A stretch of DNA of 64,000 nucleotides. Source: Sporotomaculum syntrophicum (GTDB taxonomy: Bacteria; Bacillota; Desulfotomaculia; Desulfotomaculales; Desulfallaceae). The stretch covers positions 345,210 to 409,209 of the forward strand of contig NZ_LSRS01000002.1 of assembly GCF_009932395.1 (NCBI RefSeq). Direction: 5' to 3'. The translations under genes and the position numbers were made by a program. Shown piece after piece: positions 42,781 through 52,697 of this stretch (position 1 is its first letter; every line of letters starts with the position of its first letter). The notes below the pieces were generated by a model. The model did no database searches, was not told the origin of the DNA, and was given only the letters and a program-made list of their open reading frames with translations.

Positions 42781-43329
42781 ATGAAGGTTTTAGTTAGAGG
42801 TAGAAATATTGAGGTAACAGGTGCCCTGAATGATTACGTTGAAAAACGGGTGGGTAAACTGGGTAAGTTTCTGGATGGCGCCAATGAGGCAACCGTGGTT
42901 TTAACCGTGGAGGGTGTTTCGCGCAATGAAGGTGCATCGCATCGTGTTGAGGTAACTATACCGTTTAACGGTATGATCCTGCGCGGCGAGGAAGCCACCG
43001 GTGATATGTATTCTTCCATTGACCTGGTTGTGGAGAAACTGGAAAAGCAAATTGAGAAATACAAGGGAAAACTGTCTCGCCGCCGGGCTGCCGCTGATAG
43101 CAAGGTTAATGCTGAGCCACGGGTTCATGAAAATGAGGATTATGAAGGTATCCAACTGGCCAAAACCAAGCGTTTTGCTTTTAGGCCTATGCATGTGGAT
43201 GAAGCGGTCATGCAGATGAACCTGCTGGGCCATAGCTTTTTCGTTTTCGCTAATGCCGAAACCGAGCAGGTTAACGTAGTATACAAGCGTAAGGACGGAA
43301 AGTATGGCCTGATTGAGCCGGATTTTTAA
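42781..43329 (+). CDS. hpf: Ribosome hibernation promoting factor, long form
   Basis: Binds the ribosome and joins pairs of 70S into inactive 100S dimers in slow growth. The 182-residue protein has the N-terminal S30AE domain (RGRNIEVTGALNDYVEKRVGKL, then the second strand-helix with KLEKQIEKYKGKL) and the C-terminal dimerisation domain (KTKRFAFRPMHVDEAVMQMNLLGHSFFVF and YKRKDGKYGLIEP), which marks the long form. ATG 42781 follows AAAGGAG by 9 bases. It precedes secA, as in B. subtilis. Confidence 0.96.
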   Translation: MKVLVRGRNIEVTGALNDYVEKRVGKLGKFLDGANEATVVLTVEGVSRNEGASHRVEVTIPFNGMILRGEEATGDMYSSIDLVVEKLEKQIEKYKGKLSRRRAAADSKVNAEPRVHENEDYEGIQLAKTKRFAFRPMHVDEAVMQMNLLGHSFFVFANAETEQVNVVYKRKDGKYGLIEPDF

Positions 43330-43371
43330 AGACGTTTGCATTCGAAAATTTTATACTCTTTGCTTGGAAAT

Positions 43372-43405
43372 GCCCGCCTTGTTCTTATAAGGCGGGCTTG
43401 TTTTA
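43372..43405 (+). terminator. Terminator after hpf
   Basis: Stem GCCCGCCTT (43372-43380) with AAGGCGGGC (43389-43397), then TTGTTTTA. Confidence 0.85.
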
Positions 43406-43504
43406 GCAAGGGTTGCAGCCAATTGTCTAAAGTAGTAATATTATAGTGTATATTTATGGGAGCCATATGGTTCCCTTGCTTATTTTTTGGAAAGGTGATA
43501 ACTT

Positions 43505-46135
43505 ATGTTAAATTTTTTACGCAATTGGTTAGATGATAATTCAAGGGAAATAAAACGATTGCAAAAAATTGTTAACCAAATAAATGAACTTGAAACTCAA
43601 ATGAGCGTGCTATCCGATGCGCAGCTGCAGGCCAAGACCCCTGAGTTCAAAGAACGACTGGGCCAGGGTGCGACGCTGGATGACCTTCTACCTGAGGCCT
43701 TTGCCGTGGCGCGGGAGGCATCCAAGCGGGTGCTGGGTATGCGCCATTTTGATGTACAGCTACTGGGCGGGATGGTTCTGCACAAAGGCAAGATTGCCGA
43801 GATGCGCACAGGTGAAGGTAAAACGCTGGTAGCTACGCTGCCGGTGTACTTAAATGCCCTGCTGGGCAAGGGTGTACATGTGGTCACGGTGAACGATTAC
43901 CTGGCCAGACGGGATAGCGAGTGGATGGGCCGCCTATATAAATTCCTGGGTTTGTCCGTTGGCTTGATTGTGCACGGCCTCAGCTGGGATGAACGCAAAC
44001 ATTCATATAACTGCGATGTTACTTACGGCACTAACAATGAGTTTGGCTTTGATTACCTGCGAGACAATATGGCACTGCAGGCGGATCAGCTGGTGCAACG
44101 GCAGTTGCATTATGCCATTGTGGACGAGGTGGACAGCATCCTCATTGACGAGGCCCGCACCCCGCTGATTATCTCCGGCCAGGCGGATAAAGCCACCGAC
44201 CTTTATTTTACCTTTGCCAAGCTGGTGCCGCGGCTGCACCCTGATACCGACTATACCGTGGATGAAAAGGCGCATACCGTGGTGCTCACCGAGGAGGGGG
44301 TGGCCAGGGTTGAGCAGATGCTGGGGGTGGAGAATCTTTATGATGATGTGCACATGGAGCTTACCCATCACCTGAACCAGGCCTTGAAGGCCCATGCCCT
44401 GATGAAGCGGGACCGGGATTACGTGGTCAAGGACGGTGAAGTGATCATCGTTGATGAGTTCACCGGCCGCCTGATGTTCGGGCGCCGTTATAGCGATGGA
44501 TTGCACCAGGCCATAGAGGCCAAGGAGGGTGTGCGGGTGGAGCGGGAGTCCCAGACTCTGGCAACCATCACCTTCCAGAACTATTTCCGTATGTACGAGA
44601 AGCTGGCCGGGATGACGGGTACGGCGGAGACAGAGCAGGAGGAATTTCGTAAAATTTACAACCTGGACGTGGTAGTGATTCCCACCAATAAGCCGATGGC
44701 TCGCCGGGAACTGCCTGATGTGGTGTATAAAACTGAACAGTCTAAATTTAAAGCTGTGGTTGAAGAGATTGCCCAAAAGCATGCTACCGGGCAGCCGGTG
44801 CTGGTGGGTACCATATCCATTGAAAAGTCCGAGGTTTTACACGAATTGCTACGCCGCCGGGGGATACCCCATCAGGTGCTGAACGCCAAATTCCATGAAA
44901 AGGAAGCAGAAATTGTCGCCCAGGCCGGCCGGCTGGGGGCGGTGACCATAGCTACCAACATGGCGGGGCGTGGTACTGATATCGTGCTGGGGGGCAATCC
45001 CGAGTTTTTAGCCCAGGCAGAGTTGCGTACCCACAGTGCTTATGATCCCGAAGACCCCATTGCGACGGGGAAGTTATACCAGCAGCTGCTGGCCAAATAT
45101 GAGCAGCAGTGTGCAGAGGAGCACCGCCGGGTGGTGGAGCTGGGCGGCTTGCATATTATCGGCACCGAGCGTCATGAGAGCCGCCGGATTGACAACCAGC
45201 TGCGGGGCCGCTCGGGACGCCAGGGAGACCCCGGGTCCAGCCAATTCTTTAGTTCCCTGGAGGACGATTTGATGCGGCTGTTTGGTTCTGATAATATTGC
45301 CGGTATAATGGATAAACTGGGGTTAGAAGAGGATGTGCCCATTGAGCACGGCCTGGTCACCCGCTCTATAGAAAGTGCCCAGAAACGGGTGGAGAATCGC
45401 AATTTTGACACCCGCAAGCATGTGCTGGAATATGATGATGTTATGAACCAGCAGCGCGAGGTGATTTACCGGCAGCGTATGCAGGTGCTGCTGGGCGAGG
45501 ATCTCAAAGATGTGGTGCTGCAGATGATTACCGATACGGTAAGCGCCGCGGTGGAGGTTTACGCGCCAAATGGGGTAATTCCCGAAGAGTGGGATTTGGA
45601 GGGCTTATTGACCAATGCCGACCAGGTTTTCCTGCCCGAGCACGAACTGCAGGTGGAGGACCTGGAGGATATAGGACGTGAGGCGCTGAGAGACCTGCTG
45701 CTGGAAAAAGCGCTGGCCGCTTATGAAGCTCGAGAGGCCGAGCTGGGTGCGGAATTACTGCGGGAGCTGGAACGGATGGTGCTGCTGCGCATGGTTGACG
45801 AAAAGTGGATGGACCACCTGGACGCCATGGATCAGCTGCGAGAGGGCATTGGACTGCGAGCTTATGGCCAGAAAAACCCCCTGGTGGAGTATAAATTCGA
45901 GAGCTACCAGATGTTCCAAAACATGATCGATGCTATCCGGGAAGATGTGGTGCGCTACGTCTTCCGGGTGAATGTGGTTCAGGCTCCCCAGCAGCAGCGC
46001 CAGACGATCGAGAACAAGTACCAGGACGAAGCAGTACCGGTACCCGTGCGCCGCGAGGTTAAAGTTGGCCGCAATGACCCTTGTCCCTGCGGTAGTGGCA
46101 AGAAGTATAAAAAGTGCTGCGGCAAAGTAAGTTGA
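43505..46135 (+). CDS. secA: Preprotein translocase ATPase SecA
   Basis: Motor of the Sec pathway at the inner membrane face. The 876-residue protein has Walker [15 protein letters not shown] near residue 100, DEAD-like [20 protein letters not shown] near 208, [21 protein letters not shown] near 353, [15 protein letters not shown] near 482, the arginine finger region [13 protein letters not shown] near 562 and the C-terminal zinc site [15 protein letters not shown]. All parts are present. ATG 43505 follows GGAAAGGTG. The order hpf-secA-prfB is conserved in Firmicutes. Confidence 0.99.
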   Translation: MLNFLRNWLDDNSREIKRLQKIVNQINELETQMSVLSDAQLQAKTPEFKERLGQGATLDDLLPEAFAVAREASKRVLGMRHFDVQLLGGMVLHKGKIAEMRTGEGKTLVATLPVYLNALLGKGVHVVTVNDYLARRDSEWMGRLYKFLGLSVGLIVHGLSWDERKHSYNCDVTYGTNNEFGFDYLRDNMALQADQLVQRQLHYAIVDEVDSILIDEARTPLIISGQADKATDLYFTFAKLVPRLHPDTDYTVDEKAHTVVLTEEGVARVEQMLGVENLYDDVHMELTHHLNQALKAHALMKRDRDYVVKDGEVIIVDEFTGRLMFGRRYSDGLHQAIEAKEGVRVERESQTLATITFQNYFRMYEKLAGMTGTAETEQEEFRKIYNLDVVVIPTNKPMARRELPDVVYKTEQSKFKAVVEEIAQKHATGQPVLVGTISIEKSEVLHELLRRRGIPHQVLNAKFHEKEAEIVAQAGRLGAVTIATNMAGRGTDIVLGGNPEFLAQAELRTHSAYDPEDPIATGKLYQQLLAKYEQQCAEEHRRVVELGGLHIIGTERHESRRIDNQLRGRSGRQGDPGSSQFFSSLEDDLMRLFGSDNIAGIMDKLGLEEDVPIEHGLVTRSIESAQKRVENRNFDTRKHVLEYDDVMNQQREVIYRQRMQVLLGEDLKDVVLQMITDTVSAAVEVYAPNGVIPEEWDLEGLLTNADQVFLPEHELQVEDLEDIGREALRDLLLEKALAAYEAREAELGAELLRELERMVLLRMVDEKWMDHLDAMDQLREGIGLRAYGQKNPLVEYKFESYQMFQNMIDAIREDVVRYVFRVNVVQAPQQQRQTIENKYQDEAVPVPVRREVKVGRNDPCPCGSGKKYKKCCGKVS

Positions 46136-46148
46136 GGGAGGGAAAACT

Positions 46149-47253
46149 TTGTTTATTGAATTGCGCAGAGAAATAGAACCTCTGAAAAAACGCCTGTCGG
46201 ATTTGAGGGTTTCTCTTTGACATAACCGGAAAGGAACAAACCATAGCCGAGCTGGAAAATGAAATGACCTGTGAGGGGTTTTGGGAAGAGCAGAACCGGG
46301 TCCAGGAGGTGACTCAGACAGTCACTCATTTAAAGGAACGTATCGCTGCTTACAATGAGCTGGAAGCAGCCCTGGAGGACGTGGAGGTATTGCTCGACCT
46401 GGGGGAAGAGGAAGACGAGGAAGCCCTGGTGGAGGAGGCCGCTGATGCGCTGGCTGATTTGAGGCGGCGGGTGGCCGACCTGGAGATGCAGGTAATGCTT
46501 AACGGGCCACACGATGACAGCAATGCTATTGTAGCATTGCATGCCGGAGCGGGTGGTACGGAGGCCCAGGACTGGGTGGAAATGCTGTTGCGCATGTTTA
46601 CCCGCTGGGCGGAAAACCATGGTTTTAAGGTTAGTATTCTGGATATTCTACCTGCTGACGAGGCAGGTATCAAAAGCGTCACCTTTGCGGTAACAGGACC
46701 CAATGCCTATGGTTACCTGAAGTCCGAAAAAGGGGTGCACCGACTGGTGCGCATTTCCCCCTTTGACGCGGCCGGGCGGCGGCATACCTCTTTTGCTTCG
46801 GTGGAGGTGCTTCCCGAGGTGAAGGATGATGTGGAGGTGCAGATTGCCCCCGAGGACCTGCGCATAGATACCTATCGATCCGGGGGGGCCGGCGGGCAGC
46901 ATGTGAACAAGACGGATTCGGCGGTGCGCATTACCCATATCCCTACAGGCATTGTAGTGCAATGTCAGAATGAGCGATCCCAGATCTCCAATCGCAACAC
47001 CGCCATGAAGGTGCTTACAGCCAAACTGATGGACCTGGAAAATCAGAAAAAGGAAGCTGAACTGTCCCAGATGCGCGGAGAGAACAAGGAAATCGCCTGG
47101 GGCAGCCAGATTCGCTCCTACGTGTTCCATCCCTACTCGCTGGTCAAGGACCACCGAACCGGGGTGGAGATTGGCAACGTGGACGCGGTGATGGATGGTA
47201 ATCTGGACGAGTTTATCACCGCCTACCTGCAGGAGCAGGCTCGCAACGGGTAA
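46149..47253 (+). CDS. prfB: Peptide chain release factor 2, with programmed +1 frameshift
   Basis: RF2 ends translation at UGA and UAA. The gene has the classic control: TTG 46149 (6 bases after GGAGGG) opens a 23-codon frame ending CTT TGA at 46215-46220; slipping past T46218 continues in the +1 frame from GAC 46219 to give 367 residues. A purine-rich AGGG upstream of the slip site acts as the stimulatory pseudo-ribosome site. The main frame has the peptidyl-transferase motif SGGAGGQHVNKTDSAVR and the stop-codon reading motif SPF (RISPFDAAGRR). Low RF2 favours slipping, so the factor controls itself. Both frames must be read together to annotate the full gene. Confidence 0.97.
46207..46221 (+). 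promoter_or_regulatory. RF2 programmed frameshift site
   Basis: GGGTTTCTCTTTGAC: AGGG at 46206-46209 as internal pseudo-Shine-Dalgarno, slippery CTT-T and in-frame TGA at 46218-46220 followed by C, the context known for RF2 genes. Confidence 0.93.
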
Positions 47254-47287
47254 GGTAATTACTGGCTGTTAATAATATTGCATAGAA

Positions 47288-47326
47288 CAACTCCCACTGC
47301 CTTTTGAGGCACCGGGAGTTGTTTTT
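47288..47326 (+). terminator. Terminator after prfB
   Basis: CAACTCCC-type outer arm (47289-47295) pairs with GGGAGTT (47314-47320), inner TGCC/GGCA, then GTTTTTA. A perfect palindrome GCTTGCCATA/TATGGCAAGC (47342-47363) lies between it and the facing rubrerythrin gene. Confidence 0.8.
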
Positions 47327-47413
47327 ACTTTAGGAAACTATGCTTGCCATATTTATGGCAAGCGCTAAGGTTTAAAGTATTGAAAAGCGCGCTGTTTATA
47401 GAAAAAACGTTTC

Positions 47414-47929
47414 TTACTTGTACACGTTCGATATCTGCAGATGCTCGGTTTCAATTTCGGACAGGGCGCGGAAAACCTCTTTGACCCTGGGATGACGGGC
47501 GGCGGAGGCGGATTCCAGGTAGTATTTAATGGCCCGGTGTTCCCGCAGGTGGGCTTCCTCGAATTTTTCCTTGTCGTTGTCCGGGCAGCTTTCCTCGGTG
47601 AAGGCGGGCATTTCTTCACCCATCATGCGGGCAAGTACTTCGGCGTGCTCCATTTCCTGCTTGGCCAAGCGCTTGAAAATTGCCTGGTTGAAGATGTTGC
47701 CGGCTTTGTTAACACAGCATTTGTAAAAGGTCCAGTTGCTTATTTCAAACCCAAGGGCGGTACGGCATTTTTCCAGGTCTCCCTGGTCAAGGTCCAACTT
47801 GTCGTAGTCGATCCATTCTGCAGCATGGACCATTTGACGGCCGGCCGCTCCGCAGAAGGGACACCGGTCAGGTACCTGCTCTCCAAGGTATACTTCTCCA
47901 CACACCTGACAGCGCATGGGTTTCATCAT
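47414..47929 (-). CDS. Rubrerythrin family protein
   Basis: Peroxide-reducing iron protein of anaerobes. The 171-residue product has an N-terminal rubredoxin-like site (MRCQVCGEVYLG ... DRCPFCGAAGRQ, two C-x2-C pairs) followed by a four-helix ferritin-like domain with KQEMEHAEVLARM near 90, HLREHRAIKYYLESA near 125 and EIETEHLQISN near the end, providing the di-iron ligands. The rubredoxin part stands first, the reverse of classical rubrerythrin. ATG 47929 lies 6 bases after GAGGTGA. Confidence 0.9.
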   Translation of the reverse strand: MMKPMRCQVCGEVYLGEQVPDRCPFCGAAGRQMVHAAEWIDYDKLDLDQGDLEKCRTALGFEISNWTFYKCCVNKAGNIFNQAIFKRLAKQEMEHAEVLARMMGEEMPAFTEESCPDNDKEKFEEAHLREHRAIKYYLESASAARHPRVKEVFRALSEIETEHLQISNVYK

Positions 47930-48144
47930 TTTCTATCACCTCAAGGTTATTTTTGGCCAGAACACCAAAGGGTATGCATTTCTTTCCCCTTTTATCGACA
48001 GCAGGGCAGGATCTTTTCAAATAAACAAGAATATTATGGATGATGTTGCGGAGATAAGCCACTGATAAGTCCGGTTTGGACGGAATATGATCAAGTGGCT
48101 GGGAAAAGATAACCTTATATCGGGCCAACTGCGGGGAGATTTTA

Positions 48145-48996
48145 ATGTCTTGGAAAATACTGACTAGATTTTTTTGGGTTACGGTGGGCGTGGCAATTAC
48201 GGCACTTGGCCTGGATATGTTCCTGGTGCCCAATAAAATTGCCGCCGGCGGCACCAGCGGTGTGGCCACCATATTGCATTATTTGCTCCATACCCCGGTG
48301 GGTATGACCATGCTGGCGCTTGATGTGCCGTTGTATGCCATGGGTATTTACAGGCTGGGGTGGGCTTTCGGGCTGCGCTCCTTGTATGGCTCGGTTGCTC
48401 TGGCGGTATTGGTGGACGTTTTTAGCCTGTTTGTTCCGGTGCCCACACAGGATCCCCTTTTAGCCAGCCTGTTCGGGGGTGTGCTGGTGGGCCTGGGGCT
48501 GGGCTTGGTTTTCCTCTTTCGGGGGACCACCGGGGGTACCGACTTGGCCGCAGCAATTTTGCGCACTTATACGGATATCAATATCGGCCAGTTGCTTTTT
48601 TTACTGGACGGTGTAGTGGTAGTAGCGGCAGGGGTGGTTTTCCAGTCCTGGGAGCTTTCCTTATATGCGTTAATCAGTATCTTTGTAGCAACCAGGGTGA
48701 TTGATACTGTCCAGGAAGGTATCAGCTACACCAAGGCCTTTTTTATTATTTCCGACCACACGGAAATTATTGCCGATAAGATTTTGCATGATTTGGACCG
48801 GGGCGCCACAGCCCTGAAAGGGCGGGGGCTGTATACAGGCAACGAACGGGAGGTGATCTTGAGCGTGGTCAACCGTTCAGAGGTTAGCCGGCTGAAGGAT
48901 ATTGTCTACCAGGTTGATCCCCGGGCGTTTATCATAGTAGCCGATATGCGGGAGGTGCTCGGGGAAGGTTTTAAGGGGTATGGCCATGAAAAGTAG
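48145..48996 (+). CDS. YitT family membrane protein (DUF161/DUF2179)
   Basis: A 283-residue protein with five to six membrane helices (first 190 residues) and a soluble C-terminal DUF2179 domain (TEIIADKILHDLDRGATALKGRGLYTG, ILSVVNRSEVSRLKDIV). Signatures include FLVPNKIAAGGTSGVATIL near residue 25 and RGTTGGTDLAAAIL near 128. Function of the family is not established. The 215-base gap before it shows nothing clear. The gene ends 20 bases before the transketolase. Confidence 0.93.
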   Translation: MSWKILTRFFWVTVGVAITALGLDMFLVPNKIAAGGTSGVATILHYLLHTPVGMTMLALDVPLYAMGIYRLGWAFGLRSLYGSVALAVLVDVFSLFVPVPTQDPLLASLFGGVLVGLGLGLVFLFRGTTGGTDLAAAILRTYTDINIGQLLFLLDGVVVVAAGVVFQSWELSLYALISIFVATRVIDTVQEGISYTKAFFIISDHTEIIADKILHDLDRGATALKGRGLYTGNEREVILSVVNRSEVSRLKDIVYQVDPRAFIIVADMREVLGEGFKGYGHEK

Positions 48997-49019
48997 AAAT
49001 TGATCGGAGGTTTACGTTG

Positions 49020-49841
49020 ATGAGTGGACAAGCGGAAAAACTGGCTAAACTACAGGCTCGGGCCCGGCAGATCAGGCGTGATATTGTGGCTATGGTGGGA
49101 GCGGCTGCTTCCGGCCACCCGGGCGGGTCACTGTCGGCAGCCGACATTGTAACTGCGCTGTATTTCGAGGTGATGCGCATCGACCCTCAAAATCCAGCCT
49201 GGCCGGAGCGGGATCGTTTTGTGTTATCCAAGGGCCACGCTGCGCCGGTGCTCTACGCCGCCCTGGCCGAGCGTGGTTATTTCCCGGTGGAGCAGCTAAC
49301 CACGCTGCGTAAAATGGGCAGCCCGCTTCAGGGACACCCGGATATGCGTAAGGTGCCTGGGGTGGAGATGACCACCGGGTCGCTGGGGCAGGGGTTGTCC
49401 GCGGCCAATGGCATGGCCCTGGCCGGCAAGCTGGATGGCAAGGATTACCGGGTGTTCGTGATGCTTGGGGACGGTGAATCGGAGGAAGGGCAGGTCTGGG
49501 AGGCCGCCATGGCTGCGGCCCACTATAAGCTGGACAACGTCATCGCCTTTTTAGATTACAATGGCCTGCAGATCGACGGTCGCTGTGATGTGGTGATGTC
49601 CTATGAGCCTTTGGCTGATAAATGGCGTGCCTTTGGCTGGGCGGTGCAGGAAATCGACGGGCATGATTTTGAGCAAATTTTGTCGGCGATTGAACAGGCC
49701 AAGGCAATCCGGGGCAAGCCTAGCATAATTATCGCTAGGACCATCAAGGGCAAAGGCGTTTCCTTTATGGAAAACGAGGCGAGCTGGCACGGCACGGCGC
49801 CCAAACCTGAGCAGGTGGAAAAGGCGCTGGCTGAGCTTTAG
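49020..49841 (+). CDS. Transketolase, N-terminal (thiamine-binding) subunit
   Basis: Split transketolase subunit binding the thiamine diphosphate phosphates and metal. The 273-residue protein has the SGHPGGSLSAADIVTALYF motif near 28, FVLSKGHAAPVLYAAL near 65, TTGSLGQGLSAANGMAL near 118 and the metal motif GDGESEEGQVWEAAM near 148 with DYNGLQIDG. ATG 49020 lies 9 bases after CGGAGG. It works only with the partner encoded 54 bases downstream, in the non-oxidative pentose phosphate path. Confidence 0.96.
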   Translation: MSGQAEKLAKLQARARQIRRDIVAMVGAAASGHPGGSLSAADIVTALYFEVMRIDPQNPAWPERDRFVLSKGHAAPVLYAALAERGYFPVEQLTTLRKMGSPLQGHPDMRKVPGVEMTTGSLGQGLSAANGMALAGKLDGKDYRVFVMLGDGESEEGQVWEAAMAAAHYKLDNVIAFLDYNGLQIDGRCDVVMSYEPLADKWRAFGWAVQEIDGHDFEQILSAIEQAKAIRGKPSIIIARTIKGKGVSFMENEASWHGTAPKPEQVEKALAEL

Positions 49842-49895
49842 GCGATAGCCTGCAGAGCTTGGACAACGTTATTGTTCAATAGGAGGTTTGCATAA

Positions 49896-50843
49896 ATGAC
49901 CAAGAAGATAGCTACCCGGGATGCATACGGCGCCACGCTGGTGGAACTGGGGGGGAAAAACCCCGCCGTGGTAGTGCTGGATGCGGATTTGTCCAAGTCC
50001 ACCAAAACCTATGATTTCGGTCAAAAGTTTCCCAGCCGGTTTTTTAATATGGGAATTGCCGAGCAAAATCTGATGGGTACCGCTGCAGGTCTGGCCGCAG
50101 CAGGGAAAATTGTATTTGCCAGTACCTTTGCCGTCTTTGGCACCGGGCGGGTGTACGACCAGATAAGGAACAGCATTGCTTACCCGCAGCTTAACGTAAA
50201 AATTGGGGCAACTCATGCCGGTCTTACGGTGGGTGAGGACGGTGCCTCCCACCAGATGCTGGAGGATATTGCGCTGATGCGCTGTCTGCCAAATATGACT
50301 GTATTCGTGCCCGCCGACAGCGTGGAAACCAGGGCGGCTGTGCTTGCTGCAGCGGAGATGGACGGGCCGGTGTATATCAGAATGGGACGTTCCGAGGTAC
50401 CGGTGCTGCATGACGAAGCCAGCTTTAAATTTGTGCCCGGTAAGGCCGTTACCCTCAGGGAGGGCAAAGACGCGGCTATCGTAGCTTGCGGTATTATGGT
50501 AAACGTCGCGCTGGAAGCGGCGGAAACCTTGGCCGGACAGGGCGTGGATGTGCTGGTGCTGGATATGCATACCATAAAGCCGCTTGACGTAGAGGCGTTG
50601 GTGGCAGCAGCCCGGGCTGCGGGCGCCGTAGTCACCGCTGAGGAGCACAGCATCAATGGCGGCCTGGGCAGTGCCGTGGCCGAAGTACTGGTAGAGAATT
50701 ACCCGGTACCTATGCGCCGGGTAGGCGTGCGGGATACCTTCGGTGAATCCGGCAAACCCCAGGCTTTGCTGGAGAAATATGGCCTGACGGCCGGCGATTT
50801 GGTCAGTGCGGTGCAAGAGGTGCTACAGCGCAAGTTTAAATAG
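49896..50843 (+). CDS. Transketolase, C-terminal (pyrimidine-binding) subunit
   Basis: The 315-residue partner has the pyrimidine-binding domain with VVLDADLSKSTKTYDF near 25, FFNMGIAEQNLMGTAAGLA near 48 (the catalytic Glu) and ATHAGLTVGEDGASHQMLEDIALM near 108, then the C-terminal domain with EEHSINGGLGSAVAEVL near 248. ATG 49896 follows AGGAGG. Also resembles DXP synthase's second half, but the separate N-subunit upstream settles transketolase. A terminator follows. Confidence 0.95.
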   Translation: MTKKIATRDAYGATLVELGGKNPAVVVLDADLSKSTKTYDFGQKFPSRFFNMGIAEQNLMGTAAGLAAAGKIVFASTFAVFGTGRVYDQIRNSIAYPQLNVKIGATHAGLTVGEDGASHQMLEDIALMRCLPNMTVFVPADSVETRAAVLAAAEMDGPVYIRMGRSEVPVLHDEASFKFVPGKAVTLREGKDAAIVACGIMVNVALEAAETLAGQGVDVLVLDMHTIKPLDVEALVAAARAAGAVVTAEEHSINGGLGSAVAEVLVENYPVPMRRVGVRDTFGESGKPQALLEKYGLTAGDLVSAVQEVLQRKFK

Positions 50844-50896
50844 TGATCAGGTACAGGCAATACCGGTTGTGCGCTAAGACACTAATATGTGCTAAC

Positions 50897-50926
50897 AAAA
50901 AATACCCTGCGGGGTATTTTTGTTTT
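50897..50926 (+). terminator. Terminator after the transketolase genes
   Basis: AATACCC (50901-50907) pairs with GGGTATT (50912-50918), preceded by A's and followed by TTTTTGTTTT. Confidence 0.85.
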
Positions 50927-51043
50927 CCTTTTGTTGCAGGATTTGCTTATCTGCTGTCGAAATGCCAAATTGTTAAAGGAATTATTATTACACCTGTCGA
51001 AGTAATTTACATAATCACCGAAGTTTAGCAGATGAGGTACAAC

Positions 51044-51730
51044 ATGATTCAATTATACAACGTTTCTAAAACATATCAGAACAAGGTGCAAGCCCTTAAT
51101 GGAATAACCTTGCACATTAATAAAGGTGAATTTGTTTTTTTAGTAGGACCCAGCGGGGCAGGTAAGTCTACCCTGACAAAATTAATTTGTCGGGAGGAAC
51201 TGCCCACCCACGGGCAGGTTATCGTAAATGGCAGAAGCCTGCCCCGAATGAAGAACCGGCAGGTGCCTTACCTGCGCCGGAAGATGGGTATGGTGTACCA
51301 GGATTTCCGGCTGATACCTAATAAAACAGTTTTTGAAAACGTAGCCTTTGCTTTGGAAATAATTGGTGCCTCGCGCAGTGAGATAAGGCAGGCAGTGCCG
51401 GAGGCGCTGCGCATGGTGGGTATGGAAAAGAAGCTCAACATGCGTCCGTACCAGCTTTCCGGGGGCGAGCAACAGCGTACTGCCGTGGCCCGGGCTATTG
51501 TGAACAACCCGGCGTTGATTCTAGCGGATGAACCGACGGGCAATCTCGATCCTGATACTTCATGGGAACTGATGAAGCTTTTTATGGACATCAATAGCCT
51601 GGGTACTACGATACTAATGGCCACCCATGCCTGGGATATAGTTGATGAGATGAAAAAGAGGGTGGTACAGCTGGAAAATGGTGTTATTGTCCGGGACGAA
51701 GAAGGCGGGGTTTACGGTCATGATCATTAA
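51044..51730 (+). CDS. ftsE: Cell division ATPase FtsE
   Basis: ATPase of the FtsEX complex that controls septal or sporulation-linked peptidoglycan hydrolases. The 228-residue protein has Walker [16 protein letters not shown] near 35, Q-loop [20 protein letters not shown], signature [15 protein letters not shown] near 135 and Walker [19 protein letters not shown] start at ATG 51044, 6 bases after GAGGT. FtsX overlaps by 11 bases. Confidence 0.96.
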   Translation: MIQLYNVSKTYQNKVQALNGITLHINKGEFVFLVGPSGAGKSTLTKLICREELPTHGQVIVNGRSLPRMKNRQVPYLRRKMGMVYQDFRLIPNKTVFENVAFALEIIGASRSEIRQAVPEALRMVGMEKKLNMRPYQLSGGEQQRTAVARAIVNNPALILADEPTGNLDPDTSWELMKLFMDINSLGTTILMATHAWDIVDEMKKRVVQLENGVIVRDEEGGVYGHDH

Positions 51731-52607
51731 CACCATTTTCTATTATTTTCGTGAGGCAGCGACCTCCTTAATTCGCAACAGCTGGCTGACGGTTGCTTCG
51801 GTAGGCACGATTATTATCTCGCTGCTGATTCTGGGCAGCTCAGTGCTGCTGGTGTTGAATGTACGGGAGGTGGCGTCGGATTTAGAGTCCAGTTTGGAGA
51901 TTACTGTGTTCCTGGATGATGGTTTGGAGCAGGAACGGTTGGAGCAATTGGAGGAAGAGATCAAATTCGTGCCCGGGGTGAGCTCGGTTAACTTTGTTAC
52001 CAAAGAACAAGCCCTGGAAAACTTAAAAGAAAGTTTTGGGGATAAAGCTGAGCTGCTTAGCGGTCTGGAGAAGGATAATCCCCTGCCAAATTCCTATACG
52101 GTGAAAACCAGGGAGGCTAATATGGTGCCCAGTGCAGCCCGGCAGTTAACTGAACTGGAGGGTGTTGATCAGGTGCGCTATGGGCAGGGAGTGGTGGAAA
52201 ACTTGCTGGCTTTAACTCACTGGGTTCGCATTTGGGGCACGCTGGCCCTGCTTGTACTGGGTGTAGCGGCGGTACTATTAATCGCTACTACCATTCGGAT
52301 GTCGGTGTTTGCCCGGCGGCGGGAGATCGGGATTATGAAAATGCTGGGTGCGACTAATATTTTTGTGCGCATGCCCTTTATGTTAGAGGGGATGATTATC
52401 GGGCTGACGGGTGGTTTTGTTGCTGCAGTGATGATTCATTTTGGTTACGCGTCGCTGCTGAACAAGGTCATGATCTCCTTGCCTTTTATTCATTTAGTCG
52501 ATGACTCAAATAGTATATACCAGGTGCTGGGTGCCTTGTTAGGTGCGGGTTTTTTAATCGGCACCCTGGGCAGTGCAATTTCATTGCGCCGGTTTTTAAA
52601 GGTTTAG
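51720..52607 (+). CDS. ftsX: Cell division protein FtsX
   Basis: Membrane partner of FtsE. The 295-residue protein has a short N-terminal tail, helix near 22-45 (TVASVGTIIISLLILGSSVLL), an external domain to about residue 165 (LEITVFLDDGLEQ, VPGVSSVNFVTKEQAL) and three more helices with the FARRREIGIMKMLGATNIFVRMPFM segment near 198-222 read in two parts. Topology and length are normal. It passes a signal to an external hydrolase, probably the EnvC-like gene next to it. Confidence 0.95.
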   Translation: MIINTIFYYFREAATSLIRNSWLTVASVGTIIISLLILGSSVLLVLNVREVASDLESSLEITVFLDDGLEQERLEQLEEEIKFVPGVSSVNFVTKEQALENLKESFGDKAELLSGLEKDNPLPNSYTVKTREANMVPSAARQLTELEGVDQVRYGQGVVENLLALTHWVRIWGTLALLVLGVAAVLLIATTIRMSVFARRREIGIMKMLGATNIFVRMPFMLEGMIIGLTGGFVAAVMIHFGYASLLNKVMISLPFIHLVDDSNSIYQVLGALLGAGFLIGTLGSAISLRRFLKV

Positions 52608-52697
52608 CGTGGCTTAGCGGAGGGATGGCGCGCAGCATAATTATTTCTTTATCAAGCTGGTAATTAATTGGAATAGATAATGTGGGGAGGAGCTATA

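Noticed and set aside
50843-51028. 61-codon frame between transketolase and ftsE
   Set aside because: It covers the terminator at 50897 and has no ribosome site.
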